From UBA7672 sp040398465 (lineage in GTDB: Bacteria > Pseudomonadota > Alphaproteobacteria > Caulobacterales > Hyphomonadaceae): a stretch of 64,000 nucleotides of DNA. The notes beneath the pieces are model-generated. The model had not been told where the DNA came from. It searched no databases and worked only from the letters and a program-made list of their open reading frames with translations. Where the stretch lies: assembly GCA_040398465.1 (NCBI GenBank), contig JBBAUA010000015.1:7504-71503 (forward strand). The letters run 5' to 3'. Positions 1 through 7,993 of this stretch are shown here, piece by piece. Position 1 is the first letter of the stretch. Each line of letters begins with the position of its first letter. The translations under genes and the position numbers were made by a program.

Positions 1-97
1 TGCCCGTGGTTTTGACCAGGGCATACATACCGTCACGGGCATAGACGTCGGACGTTTTGTCCGGTTTTTTCAGGTGCTTGGGTGCAGTGTCTGTCAG
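1..97 (-). CDS. Tyrosine recombinase/integrase, DUF4102 arm-binding type (N-terminus only, runs off window)
   Basis: Reading leftward on the minus strand, the first 97 bases encode a peptide with LTDTAPKHLKKPDK, then RDGMYALV. This is the N-terminal arm-type DNA-binding domain (DUF4102) of P4-like tyrosine integrases, whose N-termini usually run M-x-LTDT...DG.GLYL.V. The catalytic domain would lie left of base 1. No ATG, GTG or TTG lies in frame upstream as far as about base 148. The only plausible start is CTG at 95-97, nine bases after an AAGGAG Shine-Dalgarno sequence at 107-112, so either a CTG start is used or the normal start has been lost. The gene lies about 300 bp beyond the 3' end of guaA, a recognised integration site for islands carrying this integrase class. 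The family call rests on about 33 residues. Confidence 0.6.
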   Translation of the reverse strand, partial: MTDTAPKHLKKPDKTSDVYARDGMYALVKTTG

Positions 98-344
98 TGT
101 TTTCCGCTCCTTGTTGGATACGGAGAGGCAGAAAAACGGGGCTGAAAGACCGTCAGAACTCACCTAGCCGCTTTGTTTCACAGTGTATTTCGGTCGAAAC
201 GTGCGGAAATGGCGGGAAACGGGCATGACGGTGCGGGGATCAATCGGCTTGCGCCGATGCCGCCACGCCGTCGCGAGTACCGTCAGGCCGTCACGCTGCC
301 CGGCGGAAGGCGGCGATACATATCGATTGGATTTCTAATGGAGT

Positions 345-401
345 TTCAGAGCTCTAGGCGGGATCGCCGATAGACGGCGACCTACCGGAAAGAGCTCTGA
401 A
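345..401. repeat. Nested inverted repeats next to the guaA stop codon (candidate att or terminator structure)
   Basis: An 11-bp perfect inverted repeat, TTCAGAGCTCT (345-355) and AGAGCTCTGAA (391-401), ends one base before the guaA stop codon. Inside it lies a second stem, TCGCC (364-368) and GGCGA (376-380), with a 7-nt loop. No T-run follows in the guaA direction. Because an integrase begins about 250 bp away, this could be part of an attachment site; it could also be a simple guaA terminator. The rest of 98-344 shows no gene I can support. Confidence 0.5.
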
Positions 402-1994
402 TCATTCCCACTCGATCGTCCCCGGCGGCTTGCTGGTGACATCGTAAACAACGCGCGAGACGCCCTTCACCTCGTTGATGATCCGCGTCGCGCAGCGGCC
501 CAGGAAGTTCATGTCGAACTGATAAAAGTCTGCCGTCATGCCGTCAGTCGACGTCACCGCACGAAGCGCCAGCACGCTCTCGTACGTGCGCGCGTCGCCC
601 ATCACGCCCACCGAGCGCACGGGCAGAAGCACGGCAAACGCCTGCCAGATCTTGTCGTACAGCCCGGCCTTGCGGATTTCGTCCAGATAAATGGCGTCGG
701 CCTTCTGCAGGATCGCCACGCGCTCCGGCGTGATCTCGCCAGGAATGCGGATCGCCAGACCCGGCCCTGGGAACGGATGCCGTCCCACCAGCGTCTCCGG
801 CATCCCCAGCTCGCGACCGAGCGCCCTCACCTCGTCCTTGAAAAGCTCGCGCAGCGGTTCGACCAGCTTGAGGTTCATCTTCTCTGGCAGCCCGCCGACA
901 TTGTGGTGCGATTTGATCGTCACCGAAGGCCCGCCATCGAACGACACGCTCTCGATCACGTCGGGATACAGCGTCCCCTGCGCCAGGAACTGCGCGCCCT
1001 CCACCTTCTTGGCCTCAGCCTCGAAGATGTCGATGAACGTCTTGCCGATGAACTTCCGCTTGGTCTCCGGATCACTGACGCCCGCAAGTCCGCCAAGAAA
1101 CGTCTCGCCCGCATCCACATGCACCAGCGGAATGTTGTAATGCCCACGGAACAGCTTCACGACCTCATCGGCCTCGTTGGCGCGCATCAGCCCGGTGTCG
1201 ACGAATACGCACGTCAGCTGATCGCCGATCGCCTCGTGGATCAGCACCGCGGCCACCGATGAATCGACGCCGCCCGAAAGCCCGCAGATCACGCGCGCCT
1301 TGCCAACCTGCGCCTTGATCTTGGCGACCTGCTCGGCGCGCAACGCCGCCATCGTCCAGTCGCCCTTCATACCCGCGATCTTCTTGACGAAGTTCGAGAG
1401 CAGCTTCGCGCCATCCGGCGTGTGCACCACTTCCGGGTGGAACATCGTCGTGTAGTAACGCCGCGCCTCATCCACCGCGATCGCGAACGGCGCATTCTCG
1501 GACGTACCGACCACGCGGAACCCATCGGGCAATTGCGTCACGCGATCGCCATGGCTCATCCACACGGGATAGCGCTTGCCGACTTCCCAGAACCCATCGA
1601 ACAGCGGCGAGGCTTCTTTAATCTCGACGTCCGCGCGTCCGAACTCCGCCGCGTGTCCCCCTTCGACCACGCCGCCAAGCTGTACCGCCATCGTCTGCTG
1701 CCCATAGCAGATCGACAGGATCGGAACGCCCAGATCGAACGCCACCTGCGGCGCCCGCGGAGAGTTCACACGAGTCACGCTGTCTGGGCCGCCTGAGAAG
1801 ATCACTGCCTTCGGGTTGAACCCGGCTTTGATCACCGCCTCGGCCCGGTTGTAAGGATGGACCTCGCAATAGACCCCCATCTCCCGCAGCCGCCGCGCAA
1901 TCAGCTGCGTTACCTGGCTGCCGAAATCGATGATCAGCGCACGCTCGTGCGAATTGGAATCGTAAGACGGGATTGGGGGGGTGCTGTGCGCCAT
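402..1994 (-). CDS. guaA: GMP synthase (glutamine-hydrolysing)
   Basis: Converts XMP to GMP using glutamine and ATP in the cytoplasm, the last step of GMP synthesis. The N-terminal class I amidotransferase domain (about residues 18-205) has the nucleophile Cys96 in SICYGQQ and the His186/Glu188 pair in MFHPEVV. The ATP pyrophosphatase domain follows, with the PP-loop GLSGGVDSS at 238-246, and then the dimerisation domain ending in the conserved KPPGTIEWE. At 530 aa it is full length. The first 17 residues before ERALIIDFGSQ are poorly conserved, so initiation could be slightly downstream. It is the last gene of a minus-strand group with rsmB. Its 3' end lies next to an integrase gene but the C-terminus is intact. 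Confidence 0.97.
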   Translation of the reverse strand: MAHSTPPIPSYDSNSHERALIIDFGSQVTQLIARRLREMGVYCEVHPYNRAEAVIKAGFNPKAVIFSGGPDSVTRVNSPRAPQVAFDLGVPILSICYGQQTMAVQLGGVVEGGHAAEFGRADVEIKEASPLFDGFWEVGKRYPVWMSHGDRVTQLPDGFRVVGTSENAPFAIAVDEARRYYTTMFHPEVVHTPDGAKLLSNFVKKIAGMKGDWTMAALRAEQVAKIKAQVGKARVICGLSGGVDSSVAAVLIHEAIGDQLTCVFVDTGLMRANEADEVVKLFRGHYNIPLVHVDAGETFLGGLAGVSDPETKRKFIGKTFIDIFEAEAKKVEGAQFLAQGTLYPDVIESVSFDGGPSVTIKSHHNVGGLPEKMNLKLVEPLRELFKDEVRALGRELGMPETLVGRHPFPGPGLAIRIPGEITPERVAILQKADAIYLDEIRKAGLYDKIWQAFAVLLPVRSVGVMGDARTYESVLALRAVTSTDGMTADFYQFDMNFLGRCATRIINEVKGVSRVVYDVTSKPPGTIEWE

Positions 1995-2057
1995 GGCGGA
2001 AATAGAAGGGGTTCGGGCCGGGCGTCAATCCTGCCCCGCGAACATCCACAGGCAGGC

Positions 2058-2558
2058 CTAAGCGTCGCCCATCGCCCGCGCGCGAAAACTGTTCATCAGG
2101 TCGGACAATTCCTCGGCCGACAAGCCATACGTCTCCGGCAACATCCCGGTTGCCCCGATCATCGCCCGATTGGCAGCCGCCATCCGCGGATGCGCCGCCT
2201 CATGCTCCTGCGCGGAGAACCCGACATACTTGCGAAATCCCGTCGTCACCGGATGAAAGGCCGAGCAGTCGCGCCAGCGTCTGCGGAACGTCCTGAACAG
2301 CGTCCGGCACGCAAAGCCCTCGCAGTCCAGCACCAGGCTGGAACCAACCCCGATCATGAGCGGCGCCGCAATCAATCCGCACAACAAGAAGAACCCGCCC
2401 GCGCCATAGAACAGCACCGGTTCTTCCGGCCCAATCCACACCGCAATCGCGACGAACCCCGCGCAGATCGCAAACACCAGAAGCCAGCGCAGCCGATCCG
2501 GCTTCAGCGTCATCGTCTCCGGCAGCGGATCGCCGTTGGCGTCGCGCCAGTCACTCAC
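2058..2558 (-). CDS. Small membrane protein with two N-terminal TM helices, PH-like/STM3941-like
   Basis: 166 aa. Two hydrophobic segments (about residues 28-43 and 49-70) are followed by a soluble portion ending in TYGLSAEELSDLMNSFR. That arrangement and C-terminal motif resemble the STM3941/bacterial PH-like family of uncharacterised inner-membrane proteins, but the match is from memory only and no function can be given. The start codon overlaps the rsmB stop by 4 nt (2555-2558), so translation is probably coupled to rsmB. A 63-bp gap separates it from guaA downstream. Confidence 0.75.
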   Translation of the reverse strand: MSDWRDANGDPLPETMTLKPDRLRWLLVFAICAGFVAIAVWIGPEEPVLFYGAGGFFLLCGLIAAPLMIGVGSSLVLDCEGFACRTLFRTFRRRWRDCSAFHPVTTGFRKYVGFSAQEHEAAHPRMAAANRAMIGATGMLPETYGLSAEELSDLMNSFRARAMGDA

Positions 2559-3862
2559 CCGGCTCTCCGCATGACGGCCATGTAGAACCCGTCCGTCCCC
2601 GCCGTGCGTGGCGTGAGCCGAACCGAGCCATCCGGCCGCCTCAACTTGCGCACCAGTTTCGCGCCCGCGTCCGTCAGCTGTCCGGATCGCACCGCCGCCT
2701 CGGCTGCGTCATCCACCACAAAGTCCGGCCGGTCGACGAGGAAACTCGCCACCTGATCTTCGTTCTCCTCCATCAGGAAGGAGCAGGTCACATAGACCAG
2801 CCGCCCGCCCGGCTTCACATAGTTGCACGCAGACCGCAGGATGATCGCCTGATCCTGCATCCGCTTGTCCAGTGCGTTCGGCTGCACCCGCCACTTCGCA
2901 TCGGGCTTGCGCCGCCACGTACCCACGCCCGTGCACGGCGCGTCGATCATCACCAGGTCCATCTTGAGATCGAGATCGTCCAGCGAGGCATTCTCCTTCG
3001 GATGCCTCAGCTGCACATTGCGAATGCCCGCCCGCTCCATGCGCGGGATCAGCGCGGACAGGCGCTTCCCGTCGATGTCGTGGCTGAAGATCTGCCCCTT
3101 GTTCTGCATCATCGCGGCCATGGCGATCGTCTTGCCGCCGCCGCCCGCACAATAGTCCAGCACCTGCTCGCCTGGCGCTGCGCAAGAGACCGCCGCCGCG
3201 ATCTGGCTGCCCATATCCTGCACCTCGACCCACCCTTTCGAGTAGGCCGGTATCGCCTCGACACTCTCCCCGCGCTCGATCGAATCCGCCGCCGGAATCC
3301 GGAAGCCGTTCTTTAGCTCCGGCATCTGCTTCGCCTTCACGCCCTCAAGCGCGCGCCCAGCTTTCTCCGCATCGGACTTCAGCGTATTCACGCGCAGGTC
3401 GATGGGCGCCCGCGCCGCCATCGCCATGCCCTCGACCACCACGTCCGGCCCGAACGCCCGCGCAAGATGCGGCGACAACCATTCCGGATAATCTCCCTGG
3501 ACATGCGGCGGCGCAGCCGGGTTCGGGGCCATCAGCAGGTTTTCGCGCTCCTTGCCCTGCAGCGGCGGCGGCGCATGCTCGTCCTTCAGCGCCTCCTCGA
3601 TCTTGCGGACATCCCACCCCCACGCATGCTTCAGCGCACCCAGCGCCAGCACGCGGGCGCCGGTCGCCTCCATCGCATGCTCGATCGAATTCTTCCGGCG
3701 CAGCCCATCCACCACGAGCCCCGAAATCCACGCCCGGTCGCGCGCGCCCGCAAACCGGGACCTCTTCCCCCAGTCGCGCACAGCCTCCTTCACCGGCGTG
3801 CGCCGCTCCAGCACATCGCGCAACACTTCGATCGCCGCCTGGATCTTCCCGCCGTCTCTCAA
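2555..3862 (-). CDS. rsmB: 16S rRNA m5C methyltransferase, RsmB/NOL1-NOP2-Sun family
   Basis: SAM-dependent RNA cytosine-5 methyltransferase. In this family two cysteines act: one forms the covalent RNA adduct and the other helps release it. Both are visible, Cys310 in DAPCTGVGTWRR and Cys360 in YVTCSFLMEENE. The SAM-binding loop DYCAGGGGKT is at 236-245. The N-terminal third is a helical RNA-binding region. At 435 aa it is of normal length. It is joined by 4-nt overlaps to the DUF3088 gene upstream and the membrane-protein gene downstream. The alphaproteobacterial neighbourhood guaB-MAPEG-rsmB-guaA is preserved around it. The exact target base (C967-type) is inferred from the family. Confidence 0.9.
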   Translation of the reverse strand: MRDGGKIQAAIEVLRDVLERRTPVKEAVRDWGKRSRFAGARDRAWISGLVVDGLRRKNSIEHAMEATGARVLALGALKHAWGWDVRKIEEALKDEHAPPPLQGKERENLLMAPNPAAPPHVQGDYPEWLSPHLARAFGPDVVVEGMAMAARAPIDLRVNTLKSDAEKAGRALEGVKAKQMPELKNGFRIPAADSIERGESVEAIPAYSKGWVEVQDMGSQIAAAVSCAAPGEQVLDYCAGGGGKTIAMAAMMQNKGQIFSHDIDGKRLSALIPRMERAGIRNVQLRHPKENASLDDLDLKMDLVMIDAPCTGVGTWRRKPDAKWRVQPNALDKRMQDQAIILRSACNYVKPGGRLVYVTCSFLMEENEDQVASFLVDRPDFVVDDAAEAAVRSGQLTDAGAKLVRKLRRPDGSVRLTPRTAGTDGFYMAVMRRAG

Positions 3863-4191
3863 GGGTGCGGCCCCGCGCCGCCGTGCCGGCTGGTCAGCGC
3901 GCGTCCAATCGCGCGCACATCCTGCAGGATCGCAAACTCGCCCAAGATGATCGCATCCCCGGGCGCGCGCTCCTTGTCCATCACCAGCATGGGACAGCCC
4001 TGCCAGTCGGGCCCCACCAGATCGACGATCTCCTTGCGCGGTCGCGCAAAGCCGATCCGCCGCACATCGATCTTGTCGTTCCAGTGCGGATTGACGATCA
4101 GCGCTCCCTCAAGGGTCGCGCAGTCATTGCAGTACCACTCGAAGCCGCCATCCTGGAAAGGCGCGGCGAGGATGAACAGGGTGTCTTTCAT
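3859..4191 (-). CDS. DUF3088 family protein
   Basis: 110 aa. It opens MKDTLFILAAPF and has Cys residues in WYCNDCATLEGAL (residues 19-31), then RIGFARPRKEIVDLVG and a run resembling a thioredoxin-like active region (GCPMLVMD). This layout matches DUF3088, a small family of unknown function with a glutaredoxin-like look. The CxxC at 21-24 is the only candidate redox or metal motif. The stop overlaps the rsmB start by 4 nt (3859-3862), and the tandem-TIR gene ends 41 bp upstream, so all three may share a transcript. No substrate or partner is known. Confidence 0.8.
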   Translation of the reverse strand: MKDTLFILAAPFQDGGFEWYCNDCATLEGALIVNPHWNDKIDVRRIGFARPRKEIVDLVGPDWQGCPMLVMDKERAPGDAIILGEFAILQDVRAIGRALTSRHGGAGPHP

Positions 4192-4232
4192 GCCGCCGTC
4201 TTAGCGCCCGACGGTCGTCCTGTCTCCCCCGG

Positions 4233-5171
4233 CTACACCACCAACAGCGCCTTCGAGATCGCCGCCGGCCTGTCCGCCTCGGGCAGCTTGAACAGTTCCA
4301 GCCACTGCACGCCGGCGAAGAAATACTCGAAATCCTCCGGCGGCTGCGCTTCCGCGATGAACACTGGCAGCATCGGCTTCTTGTACCTGCCTGCCAGGTA
4401 GACCTCCCGCTTGATGTGGTCGCTCTCGAACGCCTTCGGGCTGCACATGACCATGACGCCGGCCGACCCCTTGATCCCGCGCACGATCTCGCCCGCCCAG
4501 TTCTCGCCGGGCTCAATCCCGCCCTTGTCGATCCAGACCTCGCGGCCGGCGCCCCTGACCACCTCCACGACCGGCTGGACGGATGCATTGTCTGCGTGGG
4601 CGTACGAGATAAAGAGCATGGCGGCGGGCGCCAGCGCTGCGCCGGGCGCGGCAGGAGAAGGGGCCTGTTCGCGCGCCATCTCAGCCCCAGGCGGCGCGGC
4701 CTTTCTCGCCTTGCGCAAGCCGAACAAGCCTCCGCCACGAGCGCGCTCCTCAGGCGGCGGTGGCGGAGATTTCCAGAAAGCTTCGCTTCGCGCCACAAGC
4801 GCCGCGTTCATCGCCTCCTTCGCGGCGCGCGCCACCTGCGGCCACACGTTCACCGCCCGCCCGCTCTCGAAGCTGGCGTCTATCGCGGCGAGGTCGCGCA
4901 TGCCCACCGGCAGGATGCCGTGATCAAGCTTGACCAGCACGAGCCTCCCGTCAGCCCATGCATCCAGCATCCGCTTTTCCATCATCATGCGATGTGTGCC
5001 GAAGACGCTCTTCTGCGACCACAGCGCGACAACAGCATCGCTGTCCTGCAGATGACGAAATCCCCGCCCGCCGGTCTCCGTGTCGGCGAGCAGACCCTGG
5101 GTCTTGAGAAAACCCTTCAGGTCGTCAGCAACCGCCTGGTCAGCGTCGGCATGGGCGATGAAAACGAACAT
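4233..5171 (-). CDS. Tandem TIR-domain protein
   Basis: 312 aa with two TIR-like domains and no other recognisable domain. TIR-1 (about 1-120) opens FVFIAHADADQAV and carries WSQKSVF followed by Glu65 in MMMEKRML. A Pro/Ala/Arg-rich linker (about 133-184) follows. TIR-2 (about 185-312) opens MLFISYAHAD, has the BB-loop-like EVWIDKGGIEPGENW and SPKAFES followed by Glu256 in IKREVYLA. In TIR NADases a Glu after the S...S/W segment is catalytic; both domains keep a candidate, though TIR-1 is more divergent. TIR domains hydrolyse NAD or make cADPR signals in bacterial immunity, or serve as scaffolds. A modest Shine-Dalgarno (GAGG) precedes the ATG. No Thoeris ThsA or other defence partner lies beside it. 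Confidence 0.88.
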   Translation of the reverse strand: MFVFIAHADADQAVADDLKGFLKTQGLLADTETGGRGFRHLQDSDAVVALWSQKSVFGTHRMMMEKRMLDAWADGRLVLVKLDHGILPVGMRDLAAIDASFESGRAVNVWPQVARAAKEAMNAALVARSEAFWKSPPPPPEERARGGGLFGLRKARKAAPPGAEMAREQAPSPAAPGAALAPAAMLFISYAHADNASVQPVVEVVRGAGREVWIDKGGIEPGENWAGEIVRGIKGSAGVMVMCSPKAFESDHIKREVYLAGRYKKPMLPVFIAEAQPPEDFEYFFAGVQWLELFKLPEADRPAAISKALLVV

Positions 5172-5278
5172 GAGCGCCTCACAGGATGCGAGCCCTCAGA
5201 AGAGTCCGAACCGGCCTGCCTGACAATGGGCTTTTCTGTAACCTTGCAGGCCAGCCAGTTTCGTTGCGCCGCCGAACA

Positions 5279-5674
5279 TCACCCGGTGAGCAAGGGCGTC
5301 ACAATCATGCCGAGCCCGGCAATGCTGACAATCCACACTAACGATCGCAGCACGGGCACGCCGAATGCATAAAGCGGCACATACACGACGCGCCCAGCCA
5401 GATAGATCTGCGCGCCAAGCGCGGTCTGGGCGCTTTCGCGACCCGCCACATGCGCGATCAGCACGGCAGCTATGAAGATGGGCAAGGTCTCGAACAGGTT
5501 GTCCTGCGCGCGCTTAAGCCGCTCCGCGATCGGCGACAGTGGCGGCTTCGCCTCGTCACGCGCGCTCATGTTCCACCTGAGCCCGTACTGACCTGTACGG
5601 GCGAAGTCGAACAGCAGGATCTGCACGAACGCCAGCACCAGCGTCCATGCCAGAACTGTCAACTCAGTGCTCAA
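5279..5674 (-). CDS. MAPEG family membrane protein
   Basis: 131 aa with four predicted membrane helices. The family signature region RLKRAQDNLFETLPIF at about 53-68 carries the Arg, Asn and Glu typical of MAPEG proteins (membrane-associated eicosanoid/glutathione metabolism). Bacterial members are mostly uncharacterised; some have glutathione transferase activity. It sits 23 bp downstream of guaB on the same strand, in the position a MAPEG gene commonly takes between guaB and rsmB in alphaproteobacteria. The substrate is unknown. Confidence 0.85.
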   Translation of the reverse strand: MSTELTVLAWTLVLAFVQILLFDFARTGQYGLRWNMSARDEAKPPLSPIAERLKRAQDNLFETLPIFIAAVLIAHVAGRESAQTALGAQIYLAGRVVYVPLYAFGVPVLRSLVWIVSIAGLGMIVTPLLTG

Positions 5675-5697
5675 GGCGCGCCCTCCTGATTTCCAGA

Positions 5698-7191
5698 CTA
5701 GCCGTTCTGCAGCGAGTAGTTCGGCGCCTCACGCGTCATCTTCACGTCGTGCACATGGCTCTCGCGCAGCCCGGCATTGGTGATCTGGATGAACTGCGCC
5801 TTCTCATGCAGTTCCACCACCGTCTTGGCGCCAACATACCCCATCGCGGCGCGCAGTCCGCCCGCCATCTGGTGCAGGATCGGCCCGACCGGACCCTTGA
5901 AGGGCACCTGCCCCTCAATGCCTTCCGGCACCAGCTTCTGTTGCGCGACGTCCTTCTGGAAATAGCGATCCGCCGACCCGCGTCCCATCGCGCCCAGCGA
6001 TCCCATGCCGCGATAATCCTTGTACGGACGCCCCTCGTACAGGAACACATCGCCCGGCGCCTCTTCCGTGCCCGCGAGCATCGACCCCATCATCGCCGAC
6101 GAGGCTCCAGCCGCCAGCGCCTTGGCGAAGTCGCCTGAGAACTTGATGCCGCCATCCGCAATCACCGGCGTCCGCGTCGATTCAGCAGCTTTCGCGCAGT
6201 CCGCAATCGCCGTCAGCTGCGGCACGCCCACGCCCGCCACGATCCGCGTCGTGCAGATCGAGCCAGGTCCAATCCCCACCTTGACCGCGTCCGCGCCCGC
6301 ATCGATCAGCGCCTTGCAACCATCGCCGGTGGCGACATTGCCCGCGATCACCTGAACGCGGTTCGACAGCTTCTTCACCCGTTCCACGGCCATCAGCACG
6401 GCCTTCGAATGCCCATGGGCCGTATCGATCACCAGCGCGTCCACGCCCGCATCGATCAGAGCCTGGCTACGCTCGAACCCTGCATCGCCCACGGTCGACG
6501 CCGCCGCCACGCGCAACCGCCCTTGCTCGTCCTTGCAGGCATTGGGATTGGTCTGGCTCTTCTCCATGTCCTTGACGGTCAGCAGCCCGACGCAGCGCCC
6601 GTCTTCGTCCACAACGATAAGCCGCTCGATGCGATGTTTGTGCAGCAACCGCCGCGCCTCGGCCGGGTCCGCGCCAACGCGAATGGTGACAACCTTCGTC
6701 GTCATCAGCTGCGACACCGGCATGTTTTCATCTTCGGCAAACCGCACATCGCGATTTGTCACGATCCCCAGCAGCTTGCGCGGCACGCCTTCCGGCCCCG
6801 GCTCCACTACCGGGATCCCCGACACCCTCAACCGCTCCTTCAGCACACGCAGTTGGCGGAGCGTCACGTCCGGCGTCACCGTCACCGGATTGATCACCAT
6901 CCCGCTCTCGAACCGCTTCACGCGGCGCACCTGCTCGGCCTGCTCTTCAAGCGAAAGATTGCGGTGGATGACGCCGATCCCGCCGAACTGGGCCATGGCG
7001 ATGGCGAGCCCCGCCTCGGTCACCGTATCCATCGCCGCCGACACGATCGGCACGTTGATGGCGATCTCCCGCGTCAGGCGCGAGCGGATATCCACCTCGC
7101 CGGGGATCACTTCGGACGGGCCTGGCTCCAGCAGCACGTCGTCGAACGTGATGGCTTGGCGGATGCGAATTGAAGGGGGGTGCTGTTCCAT
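5698..7191 (-). CDS. guaB: Inosine-5'-monophosphate dehydrogenase
   Basis: NAD-dependent oxidation of IMP to XMP, the step before GuaA. The catalytic loop GPGSICTTRIVAG holds the nucleophilic Cys (residue 313). Two CBS domains (about 95-210) are inserted in the barrel, and the flap region with DYRGMGSLGAM is present. I chose the ATG at 7189-7191, giving 497 aa, close to the family norm. An in-frame TTG at 7242 would add 17 residues with no conservation. The divergently transcribed HAD gene starts at 7311, so the promoters of both must lie in 7192-7310. Confidence 0.96.
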   Translation of the reverse strand: MEQHPPSIRIRQAITFDDVLLEPGPSEVIPGEVDIRSRLTREIAINVPIVSAAMDTVTEAGLAIAMAQFGGIGVIHRNLSLEEQAEQVRRVKRFESGMVINPVTVTPDVTLRQLRVLKERLRVSGIPVVEPGPEGVPRKLLGIVTNRDVRFAEDENMPVSQLMTTKVVTIRVGADPAEARRLLHKHRIERLIVVDEDGRCVGLLTVKDMEKSQTNPNACKDEQGRLRVAAASTVGDAGFERSQALIDAGVDALVIDTAHGHSKAVLMAVERVKKLSNRVQVIAGNVATGDGCKALIDAGADAVKVGIGPGSICTTRIVAGVGVPQLTAIADCAKAAESTRTPVIADGGIKFSGDFAKALAAGASSAMMGSMLAGTEEAPGDVFLYEGRPYKDYRGMGSLGAMGRGSADRYFQKDVAQQKLVPEGIEGQVPFKGPVGPILHQMAGGLRAAMGYVGAKTVVELHEKAQFIQITNAGLRESHVHDVKMTREAPNYSLQNG

Positions 7192-7310
7192 AGACCCGTC
7201 TAGCGATTCTCTTGTCGGTTGGGAAGTGGCCTCGAAAGGCAAGTCTTGCGGCCGGCGCGCCGACGCGCCACCACTGGCTGCAAGGCCATTGCGCCAGTGG
7301 AAAATTCATC

Positions 7311-7964
7311 ATGCCGTCCGGCGTCTACGCAGCCATCTTCGACTTGGACGGCGTGCTGACCTCCACCTCGGTCCGCCACGAACAGTCATGGGCCGACGCC
7401 GCGAAGGCCTTCAACATCCCCGTCACCGAAGCTGCCCTCCGCGCCACGCGTAGCATCCCCCGCGCCTCCAGCCTCGCTGCTCTCCTCGCCCATGCCGGCG
7501 TGCGCCTGACCGAGTCAGACCGCGATGCGGTCATGGCGTTCAAGAACCAGCGCTACAAGGAACTGATCGCCGGCATCCAGCCGACTGACGCCTTTGCGGG
7601 CGCCCGCCAGGCCCTTGAACGCTGCCGCGCCCTCGGCGTCCGCACCGCCGTCGCTTCCGCCAGCCTCAACGCAAGCGAAGTGCTCGAACGCCTCGCCCTG
7701 CGCCCGCTCGTACAGTTCATCGCCGACCCATGCCGCGCCGAACCAAAACCCAGCGCCGAAATCTACGGCATGGCCTGCGCCGCCCTTGGCGCACACCCCG
7801 CTCACGCCGTTTGCATCGAAGACGGCGCCCCGATGATCGCCAACCTTCGGACAGAGGGGCTCTACACAGTCGGTATCGGAGAAGATCCGCTCGGCGCTAA
7901 CGAGCAGTTCAAGGTTATTGGCGAGTGGGATGTGGAAGTGACGTTCTCGCGCCTAACACGATGA
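7311..7964 (+). CDS. HAD-family hydrolase, beta-phosphoglucomutase-like
   Basis: 217 aa. HAD motif I FDLDGVLTSTS (nucleophile and acid-base Asp) is near the N-terminus, motif II is Ser in VASASLN, the motif III Lys is in EPKPSAEIY, and motif IV acidic residues are in CIEDGAPMI. The cap helix segment PRASSLAALL resembles the R..SL motif of beta-phosphoglucomutases. The substrate (beta-glucose-1-phosphate or another sugar phosphate) cannot be settled by eye. The ATG at 7311 was chosen because an upstream in-frame start at 7212 adds only low-complexity sequence overlapping the guaB leader. Confidence 0.85.
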   Translation: MPSGVYAAIFDLDGVLTSTSVRHEQSWADAAKAFNIPVTEAALRATRSIPRASSLAALLAHAGVRLTESDRDAVMAFKNQRYKELIAGIQPTDAFAGARQALERCRALGVRTAVASASLNASEVLERLALRPLVQFIADPCRAEPKPSAEIYGMACAALGAHPAHAVCIEDGAPMIANLRTEGLYTVGIGEDPLGANEQFKVIGEWDVEVTFSRLTR

Positions 7965-7993
7965 CGCCGCTCTCCCTTTTCAGGGATAGGTGT

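Noticed and set aside
173..373. 66-aa open frame downstream of guaA
   Set aside because: No ribosome site, no family resemblance, and it overlaps the inverted repeats. Treated as chance.
5172..5278. Possible defence-system partner or promoter element upstream of the tandem-TIR gene
   Set aside because: The 107-bp gap carries no ORF, no EcfG-type box and no clear operator. Neighbours are housekeeping genes.
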